A stretch of DNA of 64,000 nucleotides from Ostreiculturibacter nitratireducens. GTDB taxonomy: Bacteria; Pseudomonadota; Alphaproteobacteria; Rhodobacterales; Rhodobacteraceae. How positions within the stretch are numbered: the stretch's first letter is position 1; the number at the start of each line of letters is the position of its first letter. A program made the translations under genes and the position numbers. Below the pieces are notes generated by a model, which saw nothing but the letters and a program-made list of their open reading frames with translations, was not told the DNA's origin and made no database searches. The stretch lies in contig NZ_JAVQHL010000001.1 of assembly GCF_032670585.1 (NCBI RefSeq), forward strand, positions 682,001 to 746,000, in the 5' to 3' direction. This document shows positions 25,710 to 32,742 of the stretch, piece by piece.

Positions 25710-26302
25710 GCCGCGCCCCCGCCGAGAACCCGTACCGTCCGCCAGCGCTCGATCAGCGCCATGACGCCGAAGGGAATGGCCTCCGCACCGGCGGATTCGT
25801 GCCGCATCTCGTAATACTGCGCCGCCAAGAGCAGCACCGCCTGTCGAAGATCCACCGGCACGTCGGCCCAGCCCGGCCCGAACCCGGCGATGAAGACGAT
25901 CTCCGCCAACCCGCCCGTCGGGATCGCCGGCAACGAGGACCCCGCCGCCACGAGTTTGGGCCGATGCGTGTCCTGCACCAGCCGATACCGCGTTGGATCG
26001 ATGGCCGCGCCGATATTGTCCCGATCCAGCACCGTCAGCGAGAGGATCGCCGCGACCGGCGCGACCGGCAGTGCCTGCTCGTCGTCTCCACGCCAGTGCG
26101 TGACCGTCCACAGATAATCCCTCGAAATCAGTGCCTTGCCGATCCTCCCCTCGATCGCCGCGATCGCCGCCCGCAGGTAGCTTTCCAGCGCGGCATCCTG
26201 CGCGCCGAGGTCGGCGAACCCGGTGCCAAGCCGCAGATGGTCCTTGAGTTCCTGAACCGGCAGCGCCGTGGCCGGCACTGTGGTCTGCTCAATCAGCATC
26301 AT
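25706..26302 (-). CDS. g6: GTA g6: head-tail connector (gp6-like)
   Basis: A 198-residue connector of the phage gp6/gp15 type, which forms the ring below the portal. The LPVQELKDHLRLGT N-terminus and the helical DLRQAVLLLAAQYYEMRHES block near 160 are diagnostic. Two adjacent ATG codons are possible starts behind GGAGACC. A 156-base untranslated stretch with two hairpins separates it from the capsid gene. Confidence 0.93.
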   Translation of the reverse strand: MMLIEQTTVPATALPVQELKDHLRLGTGFADLGAQDAALESYLRAAIAAIEGRIGKALISRDYLWTVTHWRGDDEQALPVAPVAAILSLTVLDRDNIGAAIDPTRYRLVQDTHRPKLVAAGSSLPAIPTGGLAEIVFIAGFGPGWADVPVDLRQAVLLLAAQYYEMRHESAGAEAIPFGVMALIERWRTVRVLGGGAA

Positions 26303-26319
26303 TATAGGTCTCCGAAAGT

Positions 26320-26349
26320 CGCGCCCTCCCGCCGATGGGAAAGGGCGCG
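26320..26349 (-). other. Hairpin upstream of g6
   Basis: An 8-bp perfect stem (CGCGCCCT with AGGGCGCG on both strands) with a 14-nt loop, close to the g6 start. With the second hairpin at 26423-26444 it forms a structured spacer after the capsid gene, of the kind that can stabilise the capsid message. Confidence 0.5.
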
Positions 26350-26422
26350 GGCCTACCCCGCATTGCTCGGACGAAGGGAGCAGCAGACAACACGGGGAAA
26401 GGTACGACCCGCGCCCGCCTGG

Positions 26423-26444
26423 GGGCCGAGTTCAACCTCGGCCC
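26423..26444 (-). other. Hairpin just after the capsid gene
   Basis: GGGCCGAG-N6-CTCGGCCC, a perfect 8-bp stem with a 6-nt loop, begins 14 bases after the capsid stop in the message. No T-run follows, so it is better explained as a 3'-end protector or weak attenuator than as a full terminator. Confidence 0.55.
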
Positions 26445-26458
26445 ACTCGACGGCGCTC

Positions 26459-27664
26459 TTACGAGACCGCGAACTTCAGAAGCTTGATCGCCGCGAAGTC
26501 GCTCACGTCGCCGCCCACACGCTTCGACGCATAGAAGAGAACATGCGGTTTTGCAGAGAACGGGTCGCGAAGCACGCGCATGTCCGGGCGCTCGGCAATG
26601 GTGTAGCCGTTGCGGAAATCGCCAAAGGCCACGGCATGGGAACCCGAGGCGATGTCCGGCATGTCCTCAGCGATAAGCACCGGGTAGCCCATGAGCCGCG
26701 CGGGTTCGCCGGCCGCAAGGCCATCCGACCAGAGGAACCGGCCGTCAGCGTCCTTCATCTTGCGCACCGCGCCCGCGGTCTTCGAGTTCATCACGAAGGT
26801 CGCATTGGCCCGGTATTCCGCGTCGAGAGCGTAGACGAGGTCCACGATCGCGTCCGATGCATTCGTCGCGGCGAAGTCACCGTCATTGCCCGTCACGACA
26901 TAGCCGAGGCTGCCCCAGTTCCAGGCGCCGTTCGCGACCGTGCTGTGCGACAGGAAGCCGGTGGGCTTGTCCACCCCGTCGCCGTTCACGAAGGCGGCCG
27001 CCTCAGCTCGGGCAAACTTGTCCGCGATCCGGTTCGCGAGCCAGGTCTCGATGTCGAACGCGGAGTCGTCGAGCAGCCGCTGCGAGGCCTTCGGCATGGC
27101 GGACAACTCATGCAGGGGGATCGAGATGCGATCGATCTGCGGTGTGCCGGTCTCGGTCAGTGTCGCCGTTTCGTTGGCCCAGCCCGAGCCCATCTCGCTG
27201 TGGTCGACCAGCACGTCGTAGGACGTGGCCTCAACGTTCACCACGTTGGCGATGGCGCGGACCGAGGCGGTCGCCTTCAGAACGCCGCGGATCGTCTCGG
27301 AGGTCTGCGGATCGACGAGGTAACCGCCCTCGCCGGCGACGGCCGTGTTGAGCGCCTTGCCCTCGAGGACGAGGCCGCGCAGCGCGTCGTCATCGCCCGA
27401 CCGAAGATAGGCTGCAAAGGCCTTCTGGTGCGGCGGCTCGTCATGGGTCGCGGCGGAAAGCACCGGGCGCCCGGCGGTCATGGTCTTGCGGTCCAGCATG
27501 GTCAGTCGATCTTCCTGTTGTTGCAGCTTGGATTTCATCTCGTCCTGAAAGCCCTTGAACTCGTTCAGGAACCCGGCCAGCGCGGTCTTCACCTCCGCAG
27601 CCGGAGCCGGGCCTTCGGGCACACCCGTCCCGGCCCGAGCCTTGGTCTCGGTCTTCGTCATCAC
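26459..27664 (-). CDS. g5: GTA g5: HK97-fold major capsid protein
   Basis: A 401-residue HK97-type major capsid protein. The first 100-120 residues are a coiled, charged scaffold-like segment (ALAGFLNEFKGFQDEMKSKLQQQEDRLTML) that the g4 protease removes; the mature shell domain starts near residue 110 (GLVLEGKALNTAV). GGYLVDPQTSETI, PKASQRLLDDS and WLANRIADKFARAEAAAFVNGDG are conserved blocks. The start follows AGGTGG. It ends before a hairpin-containing gap. Confidence 0.97.
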   Translation of the reverse strand: MMTKTETKARAGTGVPEGPAPAAEVKTALAGFLNEFKGFQDEMKSKLQQQEDRLTMLDRKTMTAGRPVLSAATHDEPPHQKAFAAYLRSGDDDALRGLVLEGKALNTAVAGEGGYLVDPQTSETIRGVLKATASVRAIANVVNVEATSYDVLVDHSEMGSGWANETATLTETGTPQIDRISIPLHELSAMPKASQRLLDDSAFDIETWLANRIADKFARAEAAAFVNGDGVDKPTGFLSHSTVANGAWNWGSLGYVVTGNDGDFAATNASDAIVDLVYALDAEYRANATFVMNSKTAGAVRKMKDADGRFLWSDGLAAGEPARLMGYPVLIAEDMPDIASGSHAVAFGDFRNGYTIAERPDMRVLRDPFSAKPHVLFYASKRVGGDVSDFAAIKLLKFAVS

Positions 27665-27700
27665 ACCACCTGAGTTGTGAGGTTGAGGTAGCGCTGGCCT

Positions 27701-28258
27701 TCAGCGGTCCGCCAGCATCCGGCGCGCGTCCTCGAGGGCCGCCGCCAGCTCGCGCAAGCCGTCGGCGCCGGGCTCGTCGCCCTTCGCCACCACCCGCGCT
27801 TCGGGAAGCATCGGGAAAGTGACCAGAGACACTTCCCAAAGCTCCAGCTCGTGAAGAAGCCTGCGCCCCTTCGCGTCCTTCTCGGCCTGAACGGTACGGT
27901 AACCGATCGACAGCCCGTCGATCGCCCCCGACGCTATCAGTGCCACGGCCTCGCGGCCCTTTTCCACGTCCGGAAGGATCCGACCCTTGACGAAGAGGCC
28001 GCGGTCATCTTCCCGCACCTCGTCCCAGATCCCTATCGGCTGCGCCGGGTCGTGCTGCCAGAGCATCTTGACGCGCCCGCCCTTCTCCGCGAGCCGCTTC
28101 AGGCTCCGCCCGTAGGCGCCTTTCAGCACCACGTCGTTGCCCTGATCGGCCAGCCCGAAGAACGATGCATAGCCTTCGATCACCGTCCCGCCGGTCACCT
28201 TGACCGCCTCGCCCAGCTGGCAGAACTTCATCTCCAGCCCGTAGTCGTTCCTCATCAT
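27701..28258 (-). CDS. g4: GTA g4: HK97-family prohead protease
   Basis: A 185-residue HK97-family prohead serine protease that matures the capsid. The expected triad is visible: H69 in the MLWQHDP block, S117 in GLSIGY and E142 in ELWEVSLVTFPM. An internal ATG at 28231 is an alternative start. The gene sits 36 bases before the capsid gene, the normal pairing. Confidence 0.95.
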   Translation of the reverse strand: MMRNDYGLEMKFCQLGEAVKVTGGTVIEGYASFFGLADQGNDVVLKGAYGRSLKRLAEKGGRVKMLWQHDPAQPIGIWDEVREDDRGLFVKGRILPDVEKGREAVALIASGAIDGLSIGYRTVQAEKDAKGRRLLHELELWEVSLVTFPMLPEARVVAKGDEPGADGLRELAAALEDARRMLADR

Positions 28259-28268
28259 CCGGGGTTCC

Positions 28269-28511
28269 TTATCTCGGGGCGTATTCCAGCACCGACTGCA
28301 CTGCCTGGGTGAGGATCACCCCCACCACTCCGTAGACCGTCATCCACAGCCGCTTCTCGAGGCCCTCCATGAGGCTCTCCATTCGCTGAAGCCGCTGACT
28401 GACCACGTCGAACTGCAGCTCCATGACCCGCTCGGTCGCCTCGAACCTCTGGGCATGGCTGCAGTCGAACGGTTCCTTCAGGTATCGCGATCCGCCGCCG
28501 CGTGCGCTCAT
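28269..28511 (-). CDS. GTA g3.5: GTA head formation protein
   Basis: An 80-residue protein with a basic N-terminus, a central amphipathic coiled coil (VMELQFDVVSQRLQRMESLM, about 29-48) and a C-terminal hydrophobic helix (WMTVYGVVGVILTQAV, about 56-71). This is the known extra small gene between portal and protease in GTA clusters. A membrane or head-assembly role is inferred from structure and position only. Confidence 0.85.
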   Translation of the reverse strand: MSARGGGSRYLKEPFDCSHAQRFEATERVMELQFDVVSQRLQRMESLMEGLEKRLWMTVYGVVGVILTQAVQSVLEYAPR

Positions 28512-28514
28512 GCC

Positions 28515-29687
28515 TCAGTCACCCTCCGCGACACGCGGCAGGCCCAAAAGCATCCGCTTCTCCGCGTCGGTCAGGAACGACGCCGCGCCGACGCGCGCCC
28601 ACTGCTGGTCCCGCTCCGCTGCCAAGGCCGGCACCTGGTCGAGGTCAGGGCGAAGCTCCACGTTCTCGCCCAGATGTGTCGAAAGCCAATGCGCCACCGA
28701 GGCCGTTACACGGGTCGCCAGGGGCAACACCGTCAGCCGGTAGAAGGCGCGGTTCGCCTCCTGATAATTCGCATAGGTCGCATCCCCCGGGATACCCAGC
28801 AGCATCGGCGGCACGCCGAAGGCGATCGCGATCTCCCGCGCGGCCGCCTCTTTCGTCTTCTGGAATTCCATGTCGGACGGACTGAACCCCATCGGCTTCC
28901 ACCCGAGCCCGCCTTCCAGAAGCATCGGCCGCCCCGCGTTCCGCGCGCCCTGGTGGTGCAGCTCCATCTCGCTCACCAGCCGGTCGTACTGGTCTGGCGT
29001 CAGTGAACCCTGCCCGTCCGCCCCCTTGTAGACGATAGCGCCCGAGGGCCGCGCGGCATTGTCCAGAAGCGCCTTCGACCAGGCCGAGGCCGAGTTGTGC
29101 ACGTCGATCGCCACGGCGGCCGCCTGCATTGGCGAAAGGCCATAATGGTCGTCCTGCGGATGGAAGCTCCGGATATGGCAGATCGGATCCGCGGGTCCGG
29201 TCATGTCGAACCGGTGTGTGCGCCCGCCCACGCTGTAATCGTAGGCGACGGGCCAGCCGTCCGACCCCGGCACGAGGCTCATCCGATCCGAGCGCAGTAC
29301 GTGCAGTTCAAGCGGAAGCCCGCCCTCGCCCACCGCTTCGAGATAGCCGTTCCCCGACAGTAGGATCTGTCCGTAAAGCGCCTCCAGAAGCTCCGCGCGC
29401 CCCTGCCCCGGATTGGGCCGGCGCATCAGGTCGATGACCGGATGCACGTCATAGCGGCGGTCCCGGTCCTGACAGACGAGAGGCAGCGCCGCCGCGGCCT
29501 CGGCGATCAGCTTGACCGCGCGAAACCCGATCGGGTTTCCCGAGAACCCGGTGCGCGTCAGGCTCGCCGCGTCCCGCGGGCTCCAGACGACCCGGCCCGA
29601 CCCGCCCCAGGCGATAACCCGCCCCGTGGCAGAGGCCTTCCGCTCCGGTGCCACGCTCTCCGCGCGCCGGAAGAAGTTCAACACCAT
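28515..29687 (-). CDS. g3: GTA g3: portal protein
   Basis: A 390-residue HK97-type portal protein, the dodecameric ring through which DNA enters the head. NPIGFRAVKLIAEAAAALPL, QILLSGNGYLEAV and PPMLLGIPGDATYANYQEANRAF are diagnostic blocks. The ATG at 29687 has a good GGAGAG Shine-Dalgarno; the longer in-frame reading upstream passes through a terminator-like hairpin and is not real. Confidence 0.96.
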   Translation of the reverse strand: MVLNFFRRAESVAPERKASATGRVIAWGGSGRVVWSPRDAASLTRTGFSGNPIGFRAVKLIAEAAAALPLVCQDRDRRYDVHPVIDLMRRPNPGQGRAELLEALYGQILLSGNGYLEAVGEGGLPLELHVLRSDRMSLVPGSDGWPVAYDYSVGGRTHRFDMTGPADPICHIRSFHPQDDHYGLSPMQAAAVAIDVHNSASAWSKALLDNAARPSGAIVYKGADGQGSLTPDQYDRLVSEMELHHQGARNAGRPMLLEGGLGWKPMGFSPSDMEFQKTKEAAAREIAIAFGVPPMLLGIPGDATYANYQEANRAFYRLTVLPLATRVTASVAHWLSTHLGENVELRPDLDQVPALAAERDQQWARVGAASFLTDAEKRMLLGLPRVAEGD

Positions 29688-29712
29688 CTTTCTCTCCTCG
29701 ATCCACCATCCG

Positions 29713-29750
29713 CCACGAAAAAGGGCGGGGTCACCTTCGCACCCCGCCCT
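29713..29750 (-). terminator. Terminator-like hairpin between g2 and g3
   Basis: In the message, AGGGCGGGG-N11-CCCCGCCCT forms a perfect 9-bp GC stem followed directly by TTTTC. It sits in the 104-base space between large terminase and portal, the only such gap in the front half of the operon. It looks like a real intrinsic terminator, yet no new promoter is apparent before g3. Confidence 0.7.
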
Positions 29751-29791
29751 CTTTCCACTTGGCTGAGAACATCCGGGCCGGTTGCGGCTGC

Positions 29792-31147
29792 TCAGAGCCC
29801 CCGCACCTGCGGCCGCCGCCAAGCCGCAGCCGGCGCGATGATCAGCTCCGTCAGCGCCCAGACGAGCGCGTCCACCCTGTCCGGGCTGCCCCGCCCCTCG
29901 TAGCCCTGCGCCGTCATCCGGCACATCTGCTCCTCGAGCGCGCCGAGCCCCCGCATGTGCTTCACCCGCCCCTGTTCATAGAGAGCAGCTGCCGGTTCCG
30001 CCCGCGCCGCCTTGCCGCGCGAGGCGCGCAGCCCCCGGAATGGCACCAGCGCATCGACCTGCCGGATCACCGTCTCCACTAGGTCGCCGCCCTGGTTCAC
30101 CTCCGCGACCAGACGCTCCGCCCCGTGCCGCTCCATCGCGGCAAGTGCCGCGCGCGCCCATTCGGTAGGTGAGGCCGCCGTCACGCTCGCATCCTCCAGC
30201 ACATAGGCCCGCCAATCCTGTGGCGGTCCTTGCGTGACCGCGCCCACCACGACGATTCCGCACTCATCCGAAGAGCCATGCCCCGTCACCGCCGGGTCCA
30301 CCGCCACCACGATCCGGTCGAGCTTCGGCGCCGCCTCGACGCGCCCCGCCTCGAACATGGCCGAGGTCCAGAGCGCCCCCTCGACATCCTCCAGCATCAG
30401 CCCTTCCAGTTCCTGCCGGCCAAGCCGCGTGCCCGCATAGCGCTCCCGCACCTCCTCGAGGAACGAGGCCGCCAGATAGGCCCGGTTCGCCTCCGTCGGC
30501 GCATGCGTCACGACCGTCGAGGGGTTCCGCAGGATCGCCTTCAGCACACCCACGGACCGCGGTGTCGTCGTCACCACCTGCCGCGGATGCTGGCCGAGGC
30601 GAAGCGCGAACTGGAGCATGTCCCAGGTCTCCTCGGCCTTCTTCCACTTCGCCAACTCATCGACCCAGGCCGCGTCGAACTGGGGCCCCCTCAGCGCCTC
30701 CGGCTCATGCGCGGAAAACACCTGCGCCACCGCACCGTTGGGCCAGACCAGCCTTCGCCGTGTCGCTTCCCACTGCGGCCGCCGGTCCGGCGGCGAACAC
30801 GAGAGGATCCCGCTGTCGCCGAAGATCATCACCGCGCGGACCTGGTCCACCGTCTCGCCGACCAGCGCCACGCGCTTCGACCGCCCCGGCGCCTCGGGTG
30901 TTGGACCCTCGACCTCGGCGCGGACCCATTCGGCGCCCGCTCGCGTCTTGCCAGCGCCGCGCCCGCCCATGATGACCCAGGTCTTCCAGGCGCCGTCGGG
31001 CGGCAGCTGGTGCGGCATGGCCCAGAACTCGAAGAGCCAAGGCAGCGCCATCAACGCCTCGTCGCTTAGCCCCCCGAGAAACTCGTCAACCGTTTCCTGC
31101 GTCGCGGAGGCAAGCCAGGCGGCGCCCGATCTCAGCGCGCGCGGCAT
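29792..31147 (-). CDS. g2: GTA g2: large terminase (ATPase/nuclease)
   Basis: A 451-residue packaging motor. The Walker A motif GGRGAGKT lies near residues 61-68 and a WVDELAKW segment fits the Walker B/catalytic region. The nuclease half carries acidic residues in VAVDPAVTG and in DRVDALVWALTEL. The start at 31147 overlaps g1 by 62 bases; an in-frame ATG at 31219 would lengthen the overlap. The gene is complete. GTA terminases package headfuls of host DNA without sequence specificity. Confidence 0.96.
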   Translation of the reverse strand: MPRALRSGAAWLASATQETVDEFLGGLSDEALMALPWLFEFWAMPHQLPPDGAWKTWVIMGGRGAGKTRAGAEWVRAEVEGPTPEAPGRSKRVALVGETVDQVRAVMIFGDSGILSCSPPDRRPQWEATRRRLVWPNGAVAQVFSAHEPEALRGPQFDAAWVDELAKWKKAEETWDMLQFALRLGQHPRQVVTTTPRSVGVLKAILRNPSTVVTHAPTEANRAYLAASFLEEVRERYAGTRLGRQELEGLMLEDVEGALWTSAMFEAGRVEAAPKLDRIVVAVDPAVTGHGSSDECGIVVVGAVTQGPPQDWRAYVLEDASVTAASPTEWARAALAAMERHGAERLVAEVNQGGDLVETVIRQVDALVPFRGLRASRGKAARAEPAAALYEQGRVKHMRGLGALEEQMCRMTAQGYEGRGSPDRVDALVWALTELIIAPAAAWRRPQVRGL

Positions 31148-31409
31148 CGAAGTCGAGCGCGCCGCCGCCTCCGGCGCCGTCACCCTGTTTGCGGAGTTCT
31201 TCAATCTTCTTCCTTTCATCCAGCGCCTGCCGGAAGGCCGCCCTGAGATCCCGAAGGATCAGGTTGACGGCCTTCACCTCTTCAAGCTTGCCGCTCCGGA
31301 TTTCCCGGATTGCCGCCATGAGTTCTTCGGCGGCATCGCGAAACAGCTCATCCGTCTCCTCGACGAATGTCCGCGCGGGCGCCTCACCCGCGGAAAAACG
31401 AATTGTCAT
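31086..31409 (-). CDS. g1: GTA g1: small terminase subunit
   Basis: A 107-residue small terminase. It is almost entirely helical and charged: an ETDELFRDAAEELMAAIREI block, then LILRDLRAAFRQALDERKKIEEL, and a Gly-rich hinge before the C-terminal helix. The ATG at 31409 (MTIRFSAGEAPARTF) is preferred. A GTG further up would place the start inside the leader terminator. The Shine-Dalgarno is weak. It is the first gene of the GTA operon. Confidence 0.88.
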   Translation of the reverse strand: MTIRFSAGEAPARTFVEETDELFRDAAEELMAAIREIRSGKLEEVKAVNLILRDLRAAFRQALDERKKIEELRKQGDGAGGGGALDFDAARAEIGRRLACLRDAGNG

Positions 31410-31449
31410 GTAGTCTTGTACCGGTCCCTGGAGCCTGTCCGGCCGCGTG

Positions 31450-31484
31450 AAAAGAAAAAGCGGCACCGGGTTTCCCCGAGCCGC
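31450..31484 (-). terminator. Intrinsic terminator in the GTA leader, between promoter and g1
   Basis: In the message, GCGGC-TCGGG-GAAA-CCCGG-TGCCGC folds into a GC stem with a GNRA-type loop and one small bulge and is followed by TTTTTCTTTT. It lies about 20 bases after the predicted transcription start and 40 bases before the g1 start codon. It can also end transcripts coming from mltG. Confidence 0.8.
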
Positions 31485-31511
31485 TCGCCCACTTTTCCTA
31501 GCATGCCTGAA

Positions 31512-31540
31512 CGTATACCCAGGACCGCTCGGAAAGTCAA
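31512..31540 (-). promoter_or_regulatory. Sigma70-type promoter of the GTA operon
   Basis: On the minus strand TTGACT (-35, 31535-31540) and TATACG (-10, 31512-31517) are separated by exactly 17 bases, a near-consensus housekeeping promoter pointing into g1. It lies in the short intergenic region after mltG. Confidence 0.8.
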
Positions 31541-31551
31541 GAAATATAGTA

Positions 31552-31566
31552 TTAACAGTCAGTTAA
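31552..31566. promoter_or_regulatory. CtrA-type binding box upstream of the GTA promoter
   Basis: TTAA-CAGTCAG-TTAA, followed by C, matches the full CtrA consensus TTAA-N7-TTAA(C). It lies 11 bases upstream of the -35 element of the GTA promoter, a typical activator position. CtrA is a known controller of GTA expression in Rhodobacterales. Direct binding here is inferred. Confidence 0.75.
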
Positions 31567-31581
31567 CGCAAAGTTCGCTCG

Positions 31582-32742
31582 TCAGGGATTGGCCTTCTCC
31601 CGTTCGGCCTCGATCGCGCGCCACTTGGCGACGTTCCTGTTATGCTCCTCGAGCGTTTCGGCAAAGGCATGGCCGCCAGTGCCGTCGGCGACGAAGAACA
31701 GGAAATCCGTCTCGTCCGGATTCAGCGCCGCCTCGATGCTCGCCCGTCCCGGATTCGCGATAGGCGTCGGCGGCAGCCCGTCGATCACATAGGTGTTGTA
31801 GGGCGTCTCAGCCCGCAGCTCGCTTTGCCTCAGGCCCCGGCCCAGCGCACCTTGCCCGTTGGTCACGCCATAGATCACCGCCGGGTCGGTCTGCAGCCTC
31901 ATCCCCTGATCCAGGCGGTTCACGAAGACGCTCGCCACCTGGCGCCGCTCCTCGGGCACGCCGGTTTCCTTTTCGACGAGAGAAGCCATGATCAGCGCCT
32001 CCTCCGGCGTCTCGTATGGCAAGCCGTCAGCACGTTCCTCCCAGAGATTCGCCAAGATCCTCTCCTGCCTTTCCTGCATCTCGGAAAGAAGCGCCGAACG
32101 GTCCGCGCCTCGTGCAACCGCGTAGCTGTCCGGCGCAAGCATACCCTCGGGTGGAATCTCCCGAACCTCACCGGTCAGAAAATCGGCCCGCTTCAGCGAC
32201 TCGACGACCTGCCAGCTCGTTACCCCCTCGGCAAGGGTCACCCGGAACCGGACATCAGCCTCCTGCGCAGCCTCGATGAACTCAGCGGGAGCCTCATCAA
32301 CCGCCGGATCGAACTTCACCACCTCCACGTATTCGCTCGTGGCGGGGTCAAGCTCGCGCAGAACCACATCCCCGGCGAGAACACCAATGCGGAAGTTCAC
32401 CTCCGTCCCGCAGGTCGACGGCCCGGCCGTGGTGATCGTCTCCACGATGTCCTGCATCGACGCCCCAGGCGGGATCAGGAACGACCCTGCCTTTAGCTGG
32501 CCGGACTTCTCCTCGTAGTCCGCGCCTGTCCGGAAGATGTAGGTGCTGGTGATCGCGCCCTGCTCACGAAGATCGGCCGCGACGGTGCGGAAATTCGCGC
32601 CCCCCTCGACCCGAAGGCAGATCGCCTCGGTCAGGGGCCCCGGCACCACGTATTGCCGCTGCCCCCAGGCGATCAAGCCGCCCACCGCCATCAGGATGAC
32701 AACGAGGACCGTGAGGAAGTTGGACGCGATGTTCCGCCACAT
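31582..32742 (-). CDS. mltG: Endolytic transglycosylase MltG
   Basis: MltG cuts nascent peptidoglycan strands at the inner membrane. The 386-residue protein has an N-terminal membrane helix (about 7-26) and a periplasmic YceG-like domain. The catalytic Glu is in ASLVEKETGVPEERRQVASVF, and DPAVIYG and YNTYVIDGLPPTPIANPG are diagnostic. The ATG overlaps the fabF stop by one base. Its stop is followed by the GTA promoter region with no terminator of its own. Confidence 0.95.
   Translation of the reverse strand: MWRNIASNFLTVLVVILMAVGGLIAWGQRQYVVPGPLTEAICLRVEGGANFRTVAADLREQGAITSTYIFRTGADYEEKSGQLKAGSFLIPPGASMQDIVETITTAGPSTCGTEVNFRIGVLAGDVVLRELDPATSEYVEVVKFDPAVDEAPAEFIEAAQEADVRFRVTLAEGVTSWQVVESLKRADFLTGEVREIPPEGMLAPDSYAVARGADRSALLSEMQERQERILANLWEERADGLPYETPEEALIMASLVEKETGVPEERRQVASVFVNRLDQGMRLQTDPAVIYGVTNGQGALGRGLRQSELRAETPYNTYVIDGLPPTPIANPGRASIEAALNPDETDFLFFVADGTGGHAFAETLEEHNRNVAKWRAIEAEREKANP

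Larger units (their letters stand above)
16661..31566 (-). mobile_element. Gene transfer agent (RcGTA-type) structural cluster
   Basis: A co-directional run of small phage-type genes in the exact order of the R. capsulatus GTA: g1 small terminase, g2 large terminase, g3 portal, g3.5, g4 protease, g5 capsid, g6-g8 connectors, g9 tail tube, g10, g10.1, g11 tape measure, g12, g13, g14 peptidase, g15 host specificity, then DUF2793. Genes overlap by 1-8 bases or are a few bases apart. No integrase, repressor, replication, holin or attachment site is seen. Composition does not differ visibly from the flanks, as expected for a vertically inherited GTA. GTAs package random host DNA and transfer it to other cells. 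Confidence 0.97.

Noticed and set aside
25700..27673. A 657-residue plus-strand frame across GTA g5-g6
   Set aside because: Antisense of the capsid and connector genes, Arg/His-rich, no start signal.
16661..31409. Active prophage interpretation of the phage-like genes
   Set aside because: No integrase, repressor, replication, lysis genes or att repeats, and gene order and size match the GTA.
31410..31466. GTG start at 31466 for the small terminase
   Set aside because: It lies at the end of the leader terminator stem, and the encoded residues come from the T-tract; the ATG at 31409 fits the family.
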